Positions 1-12,600 are shown, numbered from the stretch's first letter. The stretch: 33,039 nt of DNA from Saccoglossus kowalevskii (GCF_000003605.2 NW_003119239.1:1-33039); one strand, 5' to 3'. Notes: generated by a model from the letters alone, not told the origin. Numbers and translations: made by a program.

Positions 1-3000
1 TGTGCATGGCAGACCAGCCATGGCTGTCCCTACAAACCTGTGCATGGCAGACCAGCCATGGCCGTCACTACAAACCTGTGCATGGCAGACCAGCCATGGC
101 CGTCACTACAAACCTGTGCATGGCAGACCAGCCATGGCCGTCCCTACAAACCTGTGCATGGCAGACCAGCCATGGCCGTCACTACAAAACTGTGCATGGC
201 AGACCAGCCATGGCCGTCCCTACAAACCTGTGCATGGCAGACCAGCCATGGCCGTCCCTACAATCCTGTGCATGGCAGACCAGCCATGGCCGTCCCTACA
301 AACCTGTGCATGGCAGACCAGCCATGGCCGTCACTACAAACCTGTGCATGGCAGACCAGCCATGGCCGTCCCTACAAACCTGTGCATGGCAGACCAGCCA
401 TGGCCGTCCCTACAAACCTGTGCATGGCAGACCAGCCATGGCCGTCACTACAAACCTGTGCATGGCAGACCATCCATGGCCGTCCCTACAAACCTGTGCA
501 TGGCAGACCAGCCATGGCCGTCCCTACAAACCTGTGCATGGCAGACCAGCCATGGCCGTCCCTACAAACCTGTGCATGGCAGACCAGCCATGGCCGACCC
601 TACAAACCTGTGCGTGGCAGACCAGCCATGGCCGTCCCTACAAACCTGTGCGTGGCAGACCAGCCATGGCCGACCCTACAAACCTGTGCATGGCAGACCA
701 GCCATGGCCGTCACTACAAACCTGTGCATGGCAGACCAGCCATGGCCGTCCCTACAAACCTGTGCATGGCAGACCAGCCATGGCCGTCCCTACAAACCTG
801 TGCATGGCAGACCAGCCATGGCCGTCCCTACAAACCTGTGCGTGGCAGACCAGCCATGGCCGTCACTACAAACCTGTGCGTGGCAGACCAGCCATGGCCG
901 ACCCTACAAACCTGTGCATGGCAGATCAGCCATGGCCGTCACTACAAACCTGTGCATGGCAGACCAGCCATGGCCGTCCCTACAAACCTGTGCATGGCAG
1001 ACCAGCCATGGCCATCCCTACAAACCTGTGCATGGCAGACCAGCCATGGCCGTCCCTACAAACCTGTGCATGGCAGACCAGCCATGACCGTCCCTACAAA
1101 CCTGTGCATGGCAGACCAGCCATGGCCGTCACTACAAACCTGTGCATGGCAGACCAGCCATGGCCGTCCCTACAAACCTGTGCGTGGCAGACCAGCCATG
1201 GCCATCACTACAAACCTGTGCATGGCAGACCAGCCATGGCCGTCACTACAAACCTGTGCATGGCAGACCAGCCATGGCCGTCACTACAAAACCTGTGCGT
1301 GGCAGACCAGCCATGGCCGTCCCTACAAACCTGTGCATGGCAGACCAGCCATGACCGTCCCTACAAACCTGTGCATGGCAGACCAGCCATGACCGTCCCT
1401 ACAAACCTGTGCATGGCAGACCAGCCATGGCCGTCACTACAAACCTGTGCATGGCAGACCAGCCATGGCCGTCACTACAAACCTGTGCATGGCAGACCAG
1501 CCATGGCGTCCCTACAAACCTGTGCATGGTAGACCAGCCATGGCCGTCCCTACAAACCTGTGTATGGCAGACCAGCCATGGCCGTCACTACAAACCTGTG
1601 CATGGCAGACCAGCCATGGCCGTCCCTACAAACCTGTGCATGGCAGACCAGCCATGGCCGTCACTACAAACCTGTGCATGGCAGACCAGCCATGGCCGTC
1701 CCTACAAACCTGTGCATGGCAGACCAGCCATGGCCGTCACTACAAACCTGTGCATGGCAGACCAGCCATGGCCATCCCTACAAACCTGTGCATGGCAGAC
1801 CAGCCATGACCGTCACTACAAACCTGTGCATGGCAGACCAGCCATGGCCGTCACTACAAACCTGTGCATGGCAGACCAGCCATGGCCGTCACTACAAACC
1901 TGTGCATGGCAGACCAGCCATGGCCGTCCCTACAAACCTGTGCATGGCAGACCAGCCATGGCCGTCACTACAAACCTGTGCATGGCAGACCAGCCATGGC
2001 CGTCACTACAAACCTGTGCATGGCAGACCAGCCATGGCCGTCACTACAAACCTGTGCATGGCAGACCAGCCATGGCCGTCCCTACAAACCTGTGCATGGC
2101 AGACCAGCCATGGCCGTCACTACAAACCTGTGCATGGCAGACCAGCCATGGCCGTCACTACAAACCTGTGCATGGCAGACCAGCCATGGCGTCCCTACAA
2201 ACCTGTGCATGGCAGACCAGCCATGGCCGTCACTACAAACCTGTGCATGGCAGACCAGCCATGGCCGTCCCTACAAACCTGTGCATGGCAGACCAGCCAT
2301 GGCCGTCCCTACAAACCTGTGCATGGCAGACCAGCCATGGCCGTCACTACAAACCTGTGCATGGCAGACCAGCCATGGCCGTCACTACAAACCTGTGCAT
2401 GGCAGACCAGCCATGGCCGTCACTACAAACCTGTGCATGGCAGACCAGCCATGGCCGTCCCTACAAACCTGTGCATGGCAGACCAGCCATGGCCGTCACT
2501 ACAAACCTGTGCATGGCAGACCAGCCATGGCCGTCACTACAAACCTGTGCATGGCAGACCAGCCATGGCCGTCACTACAAACCTGTGCATGGCAGACCAG
2601 CCATGGCCGTCACTACAAACCTGTGCATGGCAGACCAGCCATGGCCGTCCCTACAAACCTGTGCATGGCAGACCAGCCATGGCCGTCCCTACAAACCTGT
2701 GCATGGCAGACCAGCCATGGCCGTCCCTACAAACCTGTGCATGGCAGACCAGCCATGGCCGTCCCTACAAACCTGTGCATGGCAGACCAGCCATGGCGTC
2801 CCTACAAACCTGTGCATGGCAGACCAGCCATGGCCGTCCCTACAAACCTGTGCATGGCAGACCAGCCATGGCCGTCCCTACAAACCTGTGCATGGCAGAC
2901 CAGCCATGGCCGTCCCTACAAACCTGTGCATGGCAGACCAGCCATGGCCGTCACTACAAACCTGTGCATGGCAGACCAGCCATGGCCGTCACTACAAACC

Positions 3001-4802
3001 TGTGCATGGCAGACCAACCATGGCCGTCCCTACAAACCTGTGCATGGCAGACCAGCCATGGCCGTCACTACAAACCTGTGCATGGCAGACCAGCCATGGC
3101 CGTCACTACAAACCTGTGCATGGCAGACCAGCCATGGCCGTCACTACAAACCTGTGCATGGCAGACCAGCCATTACCGTCCCTACAAACCTGTGCATGGC
3201 AGACCAGCCATGGCCGTCCCTACAAACCTGTGCATGGCAGACCAGCCATGGCGTCCCTACAAACCTGTGCATGGCAGACCAGCCATGGCCGTCCCTACAA
3301 ACCTGTGCATGGCAGACCAGCCATGGCCGTCCCTACAAACCTGTGCATGGCAGACCAGCCATGGCTGTCCCTACAAACCTGTGCATGGCAGACCAGCCAT
3401 GGCCGTCACTACAAACCTGTGCATGGCAGACCAGCCATGGCCGTCCCTACAAACCTGTGCATGGCAGACCAGCCATGGTCGTCCCTACAAACCTGTGCAT
3501 GGCAGACCAGGCATGGCCGTCACTACAAACCTGTGCATGGCAGACAAGCCATGATCGTCCCTACAAACCTGTGCATGGCAGACCAGCCATGGCCGTCCCT
3601 ACAAACCTGTGCATGGCAGACCAGCCATGGCCGTCACTACAAACCTGTGCATGGCAGACCAGCCATGGCCGTCACTACAAACCTGTGCATGGCAGACCAG
3701 CCATGGCCGTCCCTACAAACCTGTGCATGGCAGACCAGCCATGGCCGTCACTACAAACCTGTGCATGGCAGACCAGCCATGGCCGTCACTACAAACCTGT
3801 GTATGGCAGACCAGCCATGGCCGTCCCTACAAACCTGTGCATGGCAGACCAGCCATGGCCGTCCCTACAAACCTGTGCATGGCAGACCAGCCATGGCCGT
3901 CACTACAAACCTGTGCATGGCAGACCAGCCATGGCCGTCACTACAAACCTGTGCATGGCAGACCAGCCATGGCCGTCACTACAAACCTGTGCATGGCAGA
4001 CCAGCCATGGCCGTCCCTACAAACCTGTGCATGGCAGACCAGCCATGGCCGTCCCTACAAACCTGTGCATGGCAGACCAGCCATGGCCGTCACTACAAAC
4101 CTGTGCATGGCAGACCATCCATGGCCGTCCCTACAAACCTGTGCATGGCAGACCAGCCATGGCCGTCCCTACAAACCTGTGCATGGCAGACCAGCCATGG
4201 CCGTCCCTACAAACCTGTGCATGGCAGACCAGCCATGGCCGTCACTACAAACCTGTGCATGGCAGACCAGCCATGGCCGTCCCTACAAACCTGTGCATGG
4301 CAGACCAGCCATGGCCGTCCCTACAAACCTGTGCATGGCAGACCAGCCATGGCCGTCACTACAAACCTGTGCATGGCAGACCAGCCATGGCCGTCACTAC
4401 AAACCTGTGCATGGCAGACCAGCCATGGCCGTCCCTACAAACCTGTGCATGGCAGACCAGCCATGGCCGTCCCTACAAACCTGTGCATGGCAGACCAGCC
4501 ATGGCCGTCACTACAAACCTGTGCATGGCAGACCAGCCATGGCCGTCACTACAAACCTGTGCATGGCAGACCAGCCATGGCCGTCACTACAAACCTGTGC
4601 ATGGCAGACCAGCCATGGCCGTCCCTACAAACCTGTGCATGGCAGACCAGCCATGGCCGTCCCTACAAACCTGTGCATGGCAGACCAGCCATGGTCGTCC
4701 CTACAAACCTGTGCATGGCAGACCAGCCATGGCCGTCACTACAAACCTGTGCATGGCAGACCAGCCATGGCCGTCACTACAAACCTGTGCATGGCAGACC
4801 AG

Positions 4803-5950
4803 GCATGGCCGTCACTACAAACCTGTGCATGGCAGACCAGCCATGATCGTCCCTACAAACCTGTGCATGGCAGACCAGCCATGGCCGTCACTACAAACCT
4901 GTGCATGGCAGACCAGCCATGGCCGTCACTACAAACCTGTGCATGGCAGACCAGCCATGGCCATCCCTACAAACCTGTGCATGGCAGACCAGCCATGGCT
5001 GTCCCTACAAACCTGTGCATGGCAGACCAGCCATGGCCGTCACTACAAACCTGTGTATGGCAGACCAGCCATGGCCGTCCCTACAAACCTGTGCATGGCA
5101 GACCAGCCATGGCCGTCACTACAAACCTGTGCATGGCAGACCAGCCATGGCCGTCCCTACAAACCTGTGCATGGCAGACCAGCCATGGCCGTCCCTACAA
5201 ACCTGTGCATGGCAGACCAGCCATGGCCGTCACTACAAACCTGTGCATGGCAGACCAGCCATGGCCGTCACTACAAACCTGTGCATGGCAGACCAGCCAT
5301 GGCCGTCACTACAAACCTGTGCATGGCAGACCAGCCATGGCCGTCACTACAAACCTGTGCATGGCAGACCAGCCATGGCCGTCACTACAAACCTGTGCAT
5401 GGCAGACCAGCCATGGCCGTCACTACAAACCTGTGCATGGCAGACCAGCCATGGCCGTCACTACAAACCTGTGCATGGCAGACCAGCCATGGCCGTCACT
5501 ACAAACCTGTGCATGGCAGACCAGCCATGGCCGTCACTACAAACCTGTGCATGGCAGACCAGCCATGGCCGTCCCTACAAACCTGTGCATGGCAGACCAG
5601 CCATGGCCGTCCCTACAAACCTGTGCATGGCAGACCAGCCATGGCCGTCCCTACAAACCTGTGCATGGCAGACCAGCCATGGCGTCCCTACAAACCTGTG
5701 CATGGCAGACCAGCCATGGCCGTCCCTACAAACCTGTGCATGGCAGACCAGCCATGGCCGTCCCTACAAACCTGTGCATGGCAGACCAGCCATGGTCGTC
5801 CCTACAAACCTGTGCATGGCAGACCAGCCATGGCCGTCACTACAAACCTGTGCATGGCAGACCAGCCATGGCCGTCACTACAAACCTGTGCATGGCAGAC
5901 CAGCCATGGCCGTCACTACAAACCTGTGCATGGCAGACCAGCCATGGCCA
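4803..5950. repeat. Higher-order repeat block B, copy 1 (inside 38-bp array)
   Basis: A stretch of about 30 units whose rare variants recur 3227 bp downstream. Markers in order: AGGCATGG at 4803, an ATGATCG unit about 40 bp later, CCATCCC at 4963, CTGTCCC at 5000, TGTATGG at about 5055, a run of nine A29-type units (about 5226-5535), a 37-bp unit at 5681, and CCATCAC at 5950. All are offset by exactly 3227 bp (85 units minus three 1-bp deletions) from the same markers in copy 2. The copies are not identical: the A29 run is nine units here and eight in copy 2, and the TCGTCCC unit near 5795 is absent from copy 2. The block is an old segmental amplification inside the array. Confidence 0.85.
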
Positions 5951-8029
5951 TCACTACAAACCTGTGCATGGCAGACCAGCCATGGCCGTCACTACAAACC
6001 TGTGCATGGCAGACCAGCCATGGCCGTCCCTACAAACCTGTGCATGGCAGACCAGCCATGGCCGTCCCTACAAACCTGTGCATGGCAGACCAGCCATGGC
6101 CGTCACTACAAACCTGTGCATGGCAGACCAGCCATGGCCGTCCCTACAAACCTGTGCATGGCAGACCAGCCATGGCCGTCACTACAAACCTGTGCATGGC
6201 AGACCAGCCATGGCCGTCCCTACAAACCTGTGCATGGCAGACCAGCCATGGCCGTCCCTACAAACCTGTGCATGGCAGACCAGCCATGGCCGTCCCTACA
6301 AACCTGTGCATGGCAGACCAGCCATGGCGTCCCTACAAACCTGTGCATGGCAGACCAGCCATGGCGTCCCTACAAACCTGTGCATGGCAGACCAGCCATG
6401 GCCGTCCCTACAAACCTGTGCATGGCAGACCAGCCATGGCCGTCCCTACAAACCTGTGCATGGCAGACCAGCCATGGCTGTCCCTACAAACCTGTGCATG
6501 GCAGACCAGCCATGGCCGTCACTACAAACCTGTGCATGGCAGACCAGCCATGGCCGTCCCTACAAACCTGTGCATGGCAGACCAGCCATGGTCGTCCCTA
6601 CAAACCTGTGCATGGCAGACCAGCCATGGTCGTCACTACAAACCTGTGCATGGCAGACCAGGCATGGCCGTCACTACAAACCTGTGCATGGCAGACAAGC
6701 CATGATCGTCCCTACAAACCTGTGCATGGCAGACCAGCCATGGCCGTCCCTACAAACCTGTGCATGGCAGACCAGCCATGGCCGTCACTACAAACCTGTG
6801 CATGGCAGACCAGCCATGGCCGTCACTACAAACCTGTGCATGGCAGACCAGCCATGGCCGTCCCTACAAACCTGTGCATGGCAGACCAGCCATGGCCGTC
6901 CCTACAAACCTGTGCATGGCAGACCAGCCATGGCCGTCACTACAAACCTGTGCATGGCAGACCATCCATGGCCGTCCCTACAAACCTGTGCATGGCAGAC
7001 CAGCCATGGCCGTCCCTACAAACCTGTGCATGGCAGACCAGCCATGGCCGTCCCTACAAACCTGTGCATGGCAGACCAGCCATGGCCGTCACTACAAACC
7101 TGTGCATGGCAGACCAGCCATGGCCGTCCCTACAAACCTGTGCATGGCAGACCAGCCATGGCCGTCCCTACAAACCTGTGCATGGCAGACCAGCCATGGC
7201 CGTCACTACAAACCTGTGCATGGCAGACCAGCCATGGCCGTCACTACAAACCTGTGCATGGCAGACCAGCCATGGCCGTCCCTACAAACCTGTGCATGGC
7301 AGACCAGCCATGGCCGTCCCTACAAACCTGTGCATGGCAGACCAGCCATGGCCGTCACTACAAACCTGTGCATGGCAGACCATCCATGGCCGTCCCTACA
7401 AACCTGTGCATGGCAGACCAGCCATGGCCGTCCCTACAAACCTGTGCATGGCAGACCAGCCATGGCCGTCCCTACAAACCTGTGCATGGCAGACCAGCCA
7501 TGGCCGTCACTACAAACCTGTGCATGGCAGACCAGCCATGGCCGTCCCTACAAACCTGTGCATGGCAGACCAGCCATGGCCGTCCCTACAAACCTGTGCA
7601 TGGCAGACCAGCCATGGCCGTCACTACAAACCTGTGCATGGCAGACCAGCCATGGCCGTCACTACAAACCTGTGCATGGCAGACCAGCCATGGCCGTCCC
7701 TACAAACCTGTGCATGGCAGACCAGCCATGGCCGTCCCTACAAACCTGTGCATGGCAGACCAGCCATGGCCGTCACTACAAACCTGTGCATGGCAGACCA
7801 GCCATGGCCGTCACTACAAACCTGTGCATGGCAGACCAGCCATGGCCGTCACTACAAACCTGTGCATGGCAGACCAGCCATGGCCGTCCCTACAAACCTG
7901 TGCATGGCAGACCAGCCATGGCCGTCCCTACAAACCTGTGCATGGCAGACCAGCCATGGTCGTCCCTACAAACCTGTGCATGGCAGACCAGCCATGGCCG
8001 TCACTACAAACCTGTGCATGGCAGACCAG

Positions 8030-9177
8030 GCATGGCCGTCACTACAAACCTGTGCATGGCAGACCAGCCATGATCGTCCCTACAAACCTGTGCATGGCAG
8101 ACCAGCCATGGCCGTCACTACAAACCTGTGCATGGCAGACCAGCCATGGCTGTCACTACAAACCTGTGCATGGCAGACCAGCCATGGCCATCCCTACAAA
8201 CCTGTGCATGGCAGACCAGCCATGGCTGTCCCTACAAACCTGTGCATGGCAGACCAGCCATGGCCGTCACTACAAACCTGTGTATGGCAGACCAGCCATG
8301 GCCGTCACTACAAACCTGTGTATGGCAGACCAGCCATGGCCGTCCCTACAAACCTGTGCATGGCAGACCAGCCATGGCCGTCACTACAAACCTGTGCATG
8401 GCAGACCAGCCATGGCCGTCCCTACAAACCTGTGCATGGCAGACCAGCCATGGCCGTCCCTACAAACCTGTGCATGGCAGACCAGCCATGGCCGTCCCTA
8501 CAAACCTGTGCATGGCAGACCAGCCATGGCCGTCACTACAAACCTGTGCATGGCAGACCAGCCATGGCCGTCACTACAAACCTGTGCATGGCAGACCAGC
8601 CATGGCCGTCACTACAAACCTGTGCATGGCAGACCAGCCATGGCCGTCACTACAAACCTGTGCATGGCAGACCAGCCATGGCCGTCACTACAAACCTGTG
8701 CATGGCAGACCAGCCATGGCCGTCACTACAAACCTGTGCATGGCAGACCAGCCATGGCCGTCACTACAAACCTGTGCATGGCAGACCAGCCATGGCCGTC
8801 ACTACAAACCTGTGCATGGCAGACCAGCCATGGCCGTCCCTACAAACCTGTGCATGGCAGACCAGCCATGGCCGTCCCTACAAACCTGTGCATGGCAGAC
8901 CAGCCATGGCGTCCCTACAAACCTGTGCATGGCAGACCAGCCATGGCCGTCCCTACAAACCTGTGCATGGCAGACCAGCCATGGCCGTCACTACAAACCT
9001 GTGCATGGCAGACCAGCCATGGCCGTCCCTACAAACCTGTGCATGGCAGACCAGCCATGGCCGTCCCTACAAACCTGTGCATGGCAGACCAGCCATGGCC
9101 GTCCCTACAAACCTGTGCATGGCAGACCAGCCATGGCCATCACTACAAACCTGTGCATGGCAGACCAGCCATGGCCA
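8030..9177. repeat. Higher-order repeat block B, copy 2 (inside 38-bp array)
   Basis: The second copy of the 4803-5950 block. Markers: AGGCATGG at 8030, ATGATCG about 40 bp later, CCATCCC at 8190, CTGTCCC at 8227, TGTATGG at 8282, a 37-bp unit at 8908 and CCATCAC at 9177. It has an extra TGTATGG unit at about 8320 and a CTGTCAC unit near 8150 that copy 1 lacks, so units have been duplicated or converted since the block was copied. Total unit number over the shared interval is preserved. Confidence 0.85.
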
Positions 9178-11897
9178 TCACTACAAACCTGTGCATGGCA
9201 GACCAGCCATGGCCGTCACTACAAACCTGTGCATGGCAGACCAGCCATGGTCGTCACTACAAACCTGTGCATGGCAGACCAGCCATGGCCGTCACTACAA
9301 ACCTGTGCATGGCAGACCAGCCATGGCCGTCACTACAAACCTGTGCATGGCAGACCAGCCATGGCCGTCACTACAAACCTGTGCATGGCAGACCAGCCAT
9401 GGCCGTCACTACAAACCTGTGCATGGCAGACCAGCCATGGCCGTCCCTACAAACCTGTGCATGGCAGACCAGCCATGGCCGTCCCTACAAACCTGTGCAT
9501 GGCAGACCAGCCATGGCCGTCCCTACAAACCTGTGCATGGCAGACCAGCCATGGCCGTCCCTACAAACCTGTGCATGGCAGACCAGCCATGGCCGTCCCT
9601 ACAAACCTGTGCATGGCAGACCAGCCATGGCCGTCACTACAAACCTGTGCATGGCAGACCAGCCATGGCCGTCACTACAAACCTGTGTATGGCAGACCAG
9701 CCATGGCCGTCACTACAAACCTGTGCATGGCAGACCAGCCATGGCCGTCACTACAAACCTGTGCATGGCAGACCAGCCATGGCCGTCACTACAAACCTGT
9801 GCATGGCAGACCAGCCATGGCCGTCACTACAAACCTGTGCATGGCAGACCAGCCATGGCCGTCCCTACAAACCTGTGCATGGCAGACCAGCCATGGCCGT
9901 CCCTACAAACCTGTGCATGGCAGACCAGCCATGGCCGTCACTACAAACCTGTGCATGGCAGACCAGCCATGGCCATCACTACAAACCTGTGCATGGCAGA
10001 CCAGCCATGGCCGTCCCTACAAACCTGTGCATGGCAGACCAGCCATGGCCGTCCCTACAAACCTGTGCATGGCAGACCAGCCATGGCGTCCCTACAAACC
10101 TGTGCATGGCAGACCAGCCATGGCCGTCCCTACAAACCTGTGCATGGCAGACCAGCCATGGCCGTCACTACAAACCTGTGCATGGCAGACCAGCCATGGC
10201 CGTCACTACAAACCTGTGCATGGCAGACCAGCCATGGCCGTCCCTACAAACCTGTGCATCGCAGACCAGCCATGGCCGTCCCTACAAACCTGTGCATGGC
10301 AGACCAGCCATGGCCGTCACTACAAACCTGTGCATGGCAGACCAGCCATGGCCGTCCCTACAAACCTGTGCATGGCAGACCAGCCATGGCCGTCCCTACA
10401 AACCTGTGCATGGCAGACCAGCCATGGCCGTCCCTACAAACCTGTGCATGGCAGACCAGCCATGGCCGTCCCTACAAACCTGTGCATGGCAGACCAGCCA
10501 TGGCCGTCCCTACAAACCTGTGCATGGCAGACCAGCCATGGCCGTCACTACAAACCTGTGCATGGCAGACCAGCCATGGCCGTCACTACAAACCTGTGCA
10601 TGGCAGACCAGCCATGGCCGTCACTACAAACCTGTGCATAGCAGACCAGCCATGGCCGTCCCGACAAACCTGTGCATGGCAGACCAGCCATGGCCGTCCC
10701 GACAAACCTGTGCATGGCAGACCAGCCATGGCCGTCCCTACAAACCTGTGCATGGCAGACCAGCCATGGCCGTCCCTACAAACCTGTGCATGGCAGACCA
10801 GCCATGGCCGTCCCTACAAACCTGTGCATGGCAGACCAGCCATGGCCGTCACTACAAACCTGTGCATGGCAGACCAGCCATGGCCGTCACTACAAACCTG
10901 TGCATGGCAGACCAGCCATGGCCGTCCCTACAAACCTGTGCATGGCAGACCAGCCATGGCCGTCCCTACAAACCTGTGCATGGCAGACCAGCCATGGCCG
11001 TCCCTACAAACCTGTGCATGGCAGACCAGCCATGGCCGTCCCTACAAACCTGTGCATGGCAGACCAGCCATGGCCGTCACTACAAACCTGTGCATGGCAG
11101 ACCAGCCATGGCTGTCCCTACAAACCTGTGCATGGCAGACCAGCCATGGCTGTCCCTACAAACCTGTGCATGGCAGACCAGCCATGGCCGTCACTACAAA
11201 CCTGTGCATGGCAGACCAGCCATGGCCGTCCCTACAAACCTGTGCATGGCAGACCAGCCATGGCCGTCCCTACAAACCTGTGCATGGCAGACCAGCCATG
11301 GCGTCCCTACAAACCTGTGCATGGCAGACCAGCCATGGCCGTCCCTACAAACCTGTGCATGGCAGACCAGCCATGGCCGTCCCTACAAACCTGTGCATGG
11401 CAGACCAGCCATGGCTGTCCCTACAAACCTGTGCATGGCAGACCAGCCATGGCCGTCACTACAAACCTGTGCATGGCAGACCAGCCATGGCCGTCACTAC
11501 AAACCTGTGCATGGCAGACCAGCCATGGCCGTCCCTACAAACCTGTGCATCGCAGACCAGCCATGGCCGTCCCTACAAACCTGTGCATGGCAGACCAGCC
11601 ATGGCCGTCACTACAAACCTGTGCATGGCAGACCAGCCATGGCCGTCCCTACAAACCTGTGCATGGCAGACCAGCCATGGCCGTCCCTACAAACCTGTGC
11701 ATGGCAGACCAGCCATGGCCGTCCCTACAAACCTGTGCATGGCAGACCAGCCATGGCCGTCCCTACAAACCTGTGCATGGCAGACCAGCCATGGCCGTCA
11801 CTACAAACCTGTGCATGGCAGACCAGCCATGGCCGTCACTACAAACCTGTGCATGGCAGACCAGCCATGGCCGTCCCTACAAACCTGTGCATGGCAG

Positions 11898-12265
11898 ACC
11901 AGCCATGGCAGTCACTACAAACCTGTGCATGGCAGACCAGCCATGGCCGTCACTGCAAACCTGTGCATGGCAGACCAGCCATGGCCGTCACTACAAACCT
12001 GTGCATGGCAGACCAGCCATGGCTGTCCCTACAAACCTGTGCATGGCAGACCAGCCATGGCTGTCACTACAAACCTGTGCATGGCAGACCAGCCATGGCA
12101 GTCACTGCAAACCTGTGCATGGCAGACCAGCCATGGCCGTCACTGCAAACCTGTGCATGGCAGACCAGCCATGGCCGTCACTACAAACCTGTGCATGGCA
12201 GACCAGCCATGGCCGTCACTACAAACCTGTGCATGGCAGACCAGCCATGGCCGTCACTACAAACC
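11898..12265. repeat. Divergent right edge of the 38-bp array with a 5-unit duplication
   Basis: The last units before unique DNA carry variants seen nowhere else in the array: GGCAGTCAC (A at 11910 and 12100) and CACTGCAAAC (G at 11955 and 12145; also in the unit near 12107). Both marker pairs are 190 bp apart, which is five units, so a 5-unit block was duplicated at the edge. Divergence concentrated near an array boundary is expected when unequal exchange homogenises the interior but reaches the edge less often. Confidence 0.8.
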
Positions 12266-12593
12266 TGTGCGTGATTGTATTTGACCTCAGTTGAATTGAA
12301 TGTTTTGATTGGGTCGCAACGAGAAGCTGAATACATTATTCAGCATACCTGTAACAACAACTTGCATCAATTTCAAATTTAAACTGATTAATTTTAATTA
12401 CGTCATAGCCAAATTGACAAAAACATGCGACGAGTATTTAATTTGCCATGGAAACGCGTCACAATACGCAACTTTGTGTTTCATTTACCATGAATATGCA
12501 CCAGAGCAAGCGCTGTTGTGGTTGATTTCGTCAACATTGAATACAGGTTTATAGTGGGAATTCTGCCCAAGTATAATGGTGAGGTGACTACCA

Positions 12594-12599
12594 AATAAA
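12594..12599 (+). promoter_or_regulatory. AATAAA hexamer, possible polyadenylation signal
   Basis: A canonical AATAAA lies in the spacer. In an AT-rich segment of this length such a hexamer is expected often by chance, and no upstream exon is recognisable, so function is only a possibility. Confidence 0.15.
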
Positions 12600-12600
12600 G

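Larger units (their letters stand above)
1..12270. repeat. Giant 38-bp minisatellite array (323 units)
   Basis: A head-to-tail tandem array of a 38-bp GC-rich unit that begins TGTGCATGGCAGACC, continues with AGCCATGGCCGTC and ends CTACAAACC. Counting from position 1 to 12265 gives exactly 323 units: 312 of 38 bp, ten of 37 bp and one of 39 bp (extra A near 1290), which sums to 12265. The last unit is followed by TGTGC and then diverges at 12271. The main polymorphism is C or A at unit position 29; both forms are abundant and interspersed. The single CpG (positions 25-26) often appears as TG or CA. The left end is cut by the window, so the true array is at least this long. There is no variable spacer between units, no transposase and no flanking duplication. 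I see no known satellite family and assign no function. The strand is set by convention only. Confidence 0.98.

Noticed and set aside
1-12270. Nuclear factor I-like sites (TGGC, 6-nt gap, GCCA) in each 38-bp unit
   Set aside because: The usual NFI palindrome has TTGGC and GCCAA with a 5-nt gap; here the flanking bases and the spacing both differ. It is better described as a hairpin.
3609-12284. Very long forward ORF (2891 codons) and other ORFs of hundreds to thousands of codons in the 38-bp array
   Set aside because: All forward frames are open because the unit has no stop, the frames overlap each other completely, and their ends are set by single point variants. There is no gene-like start context, domain or codon-position signal.
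12435-12441. TATTTAA as a TATA-like promoter element in the spacer
   Set aside because: It is a short AT-rich match in AT-rich DNA with no gene downstream.
12309-12554. 81-codon ORF in the spacer
   Set aside because: It opens right after an in-frame TGA, begins at TTG, has no internal methionine and matches no family I recognise. Chance is the simplest explanation.
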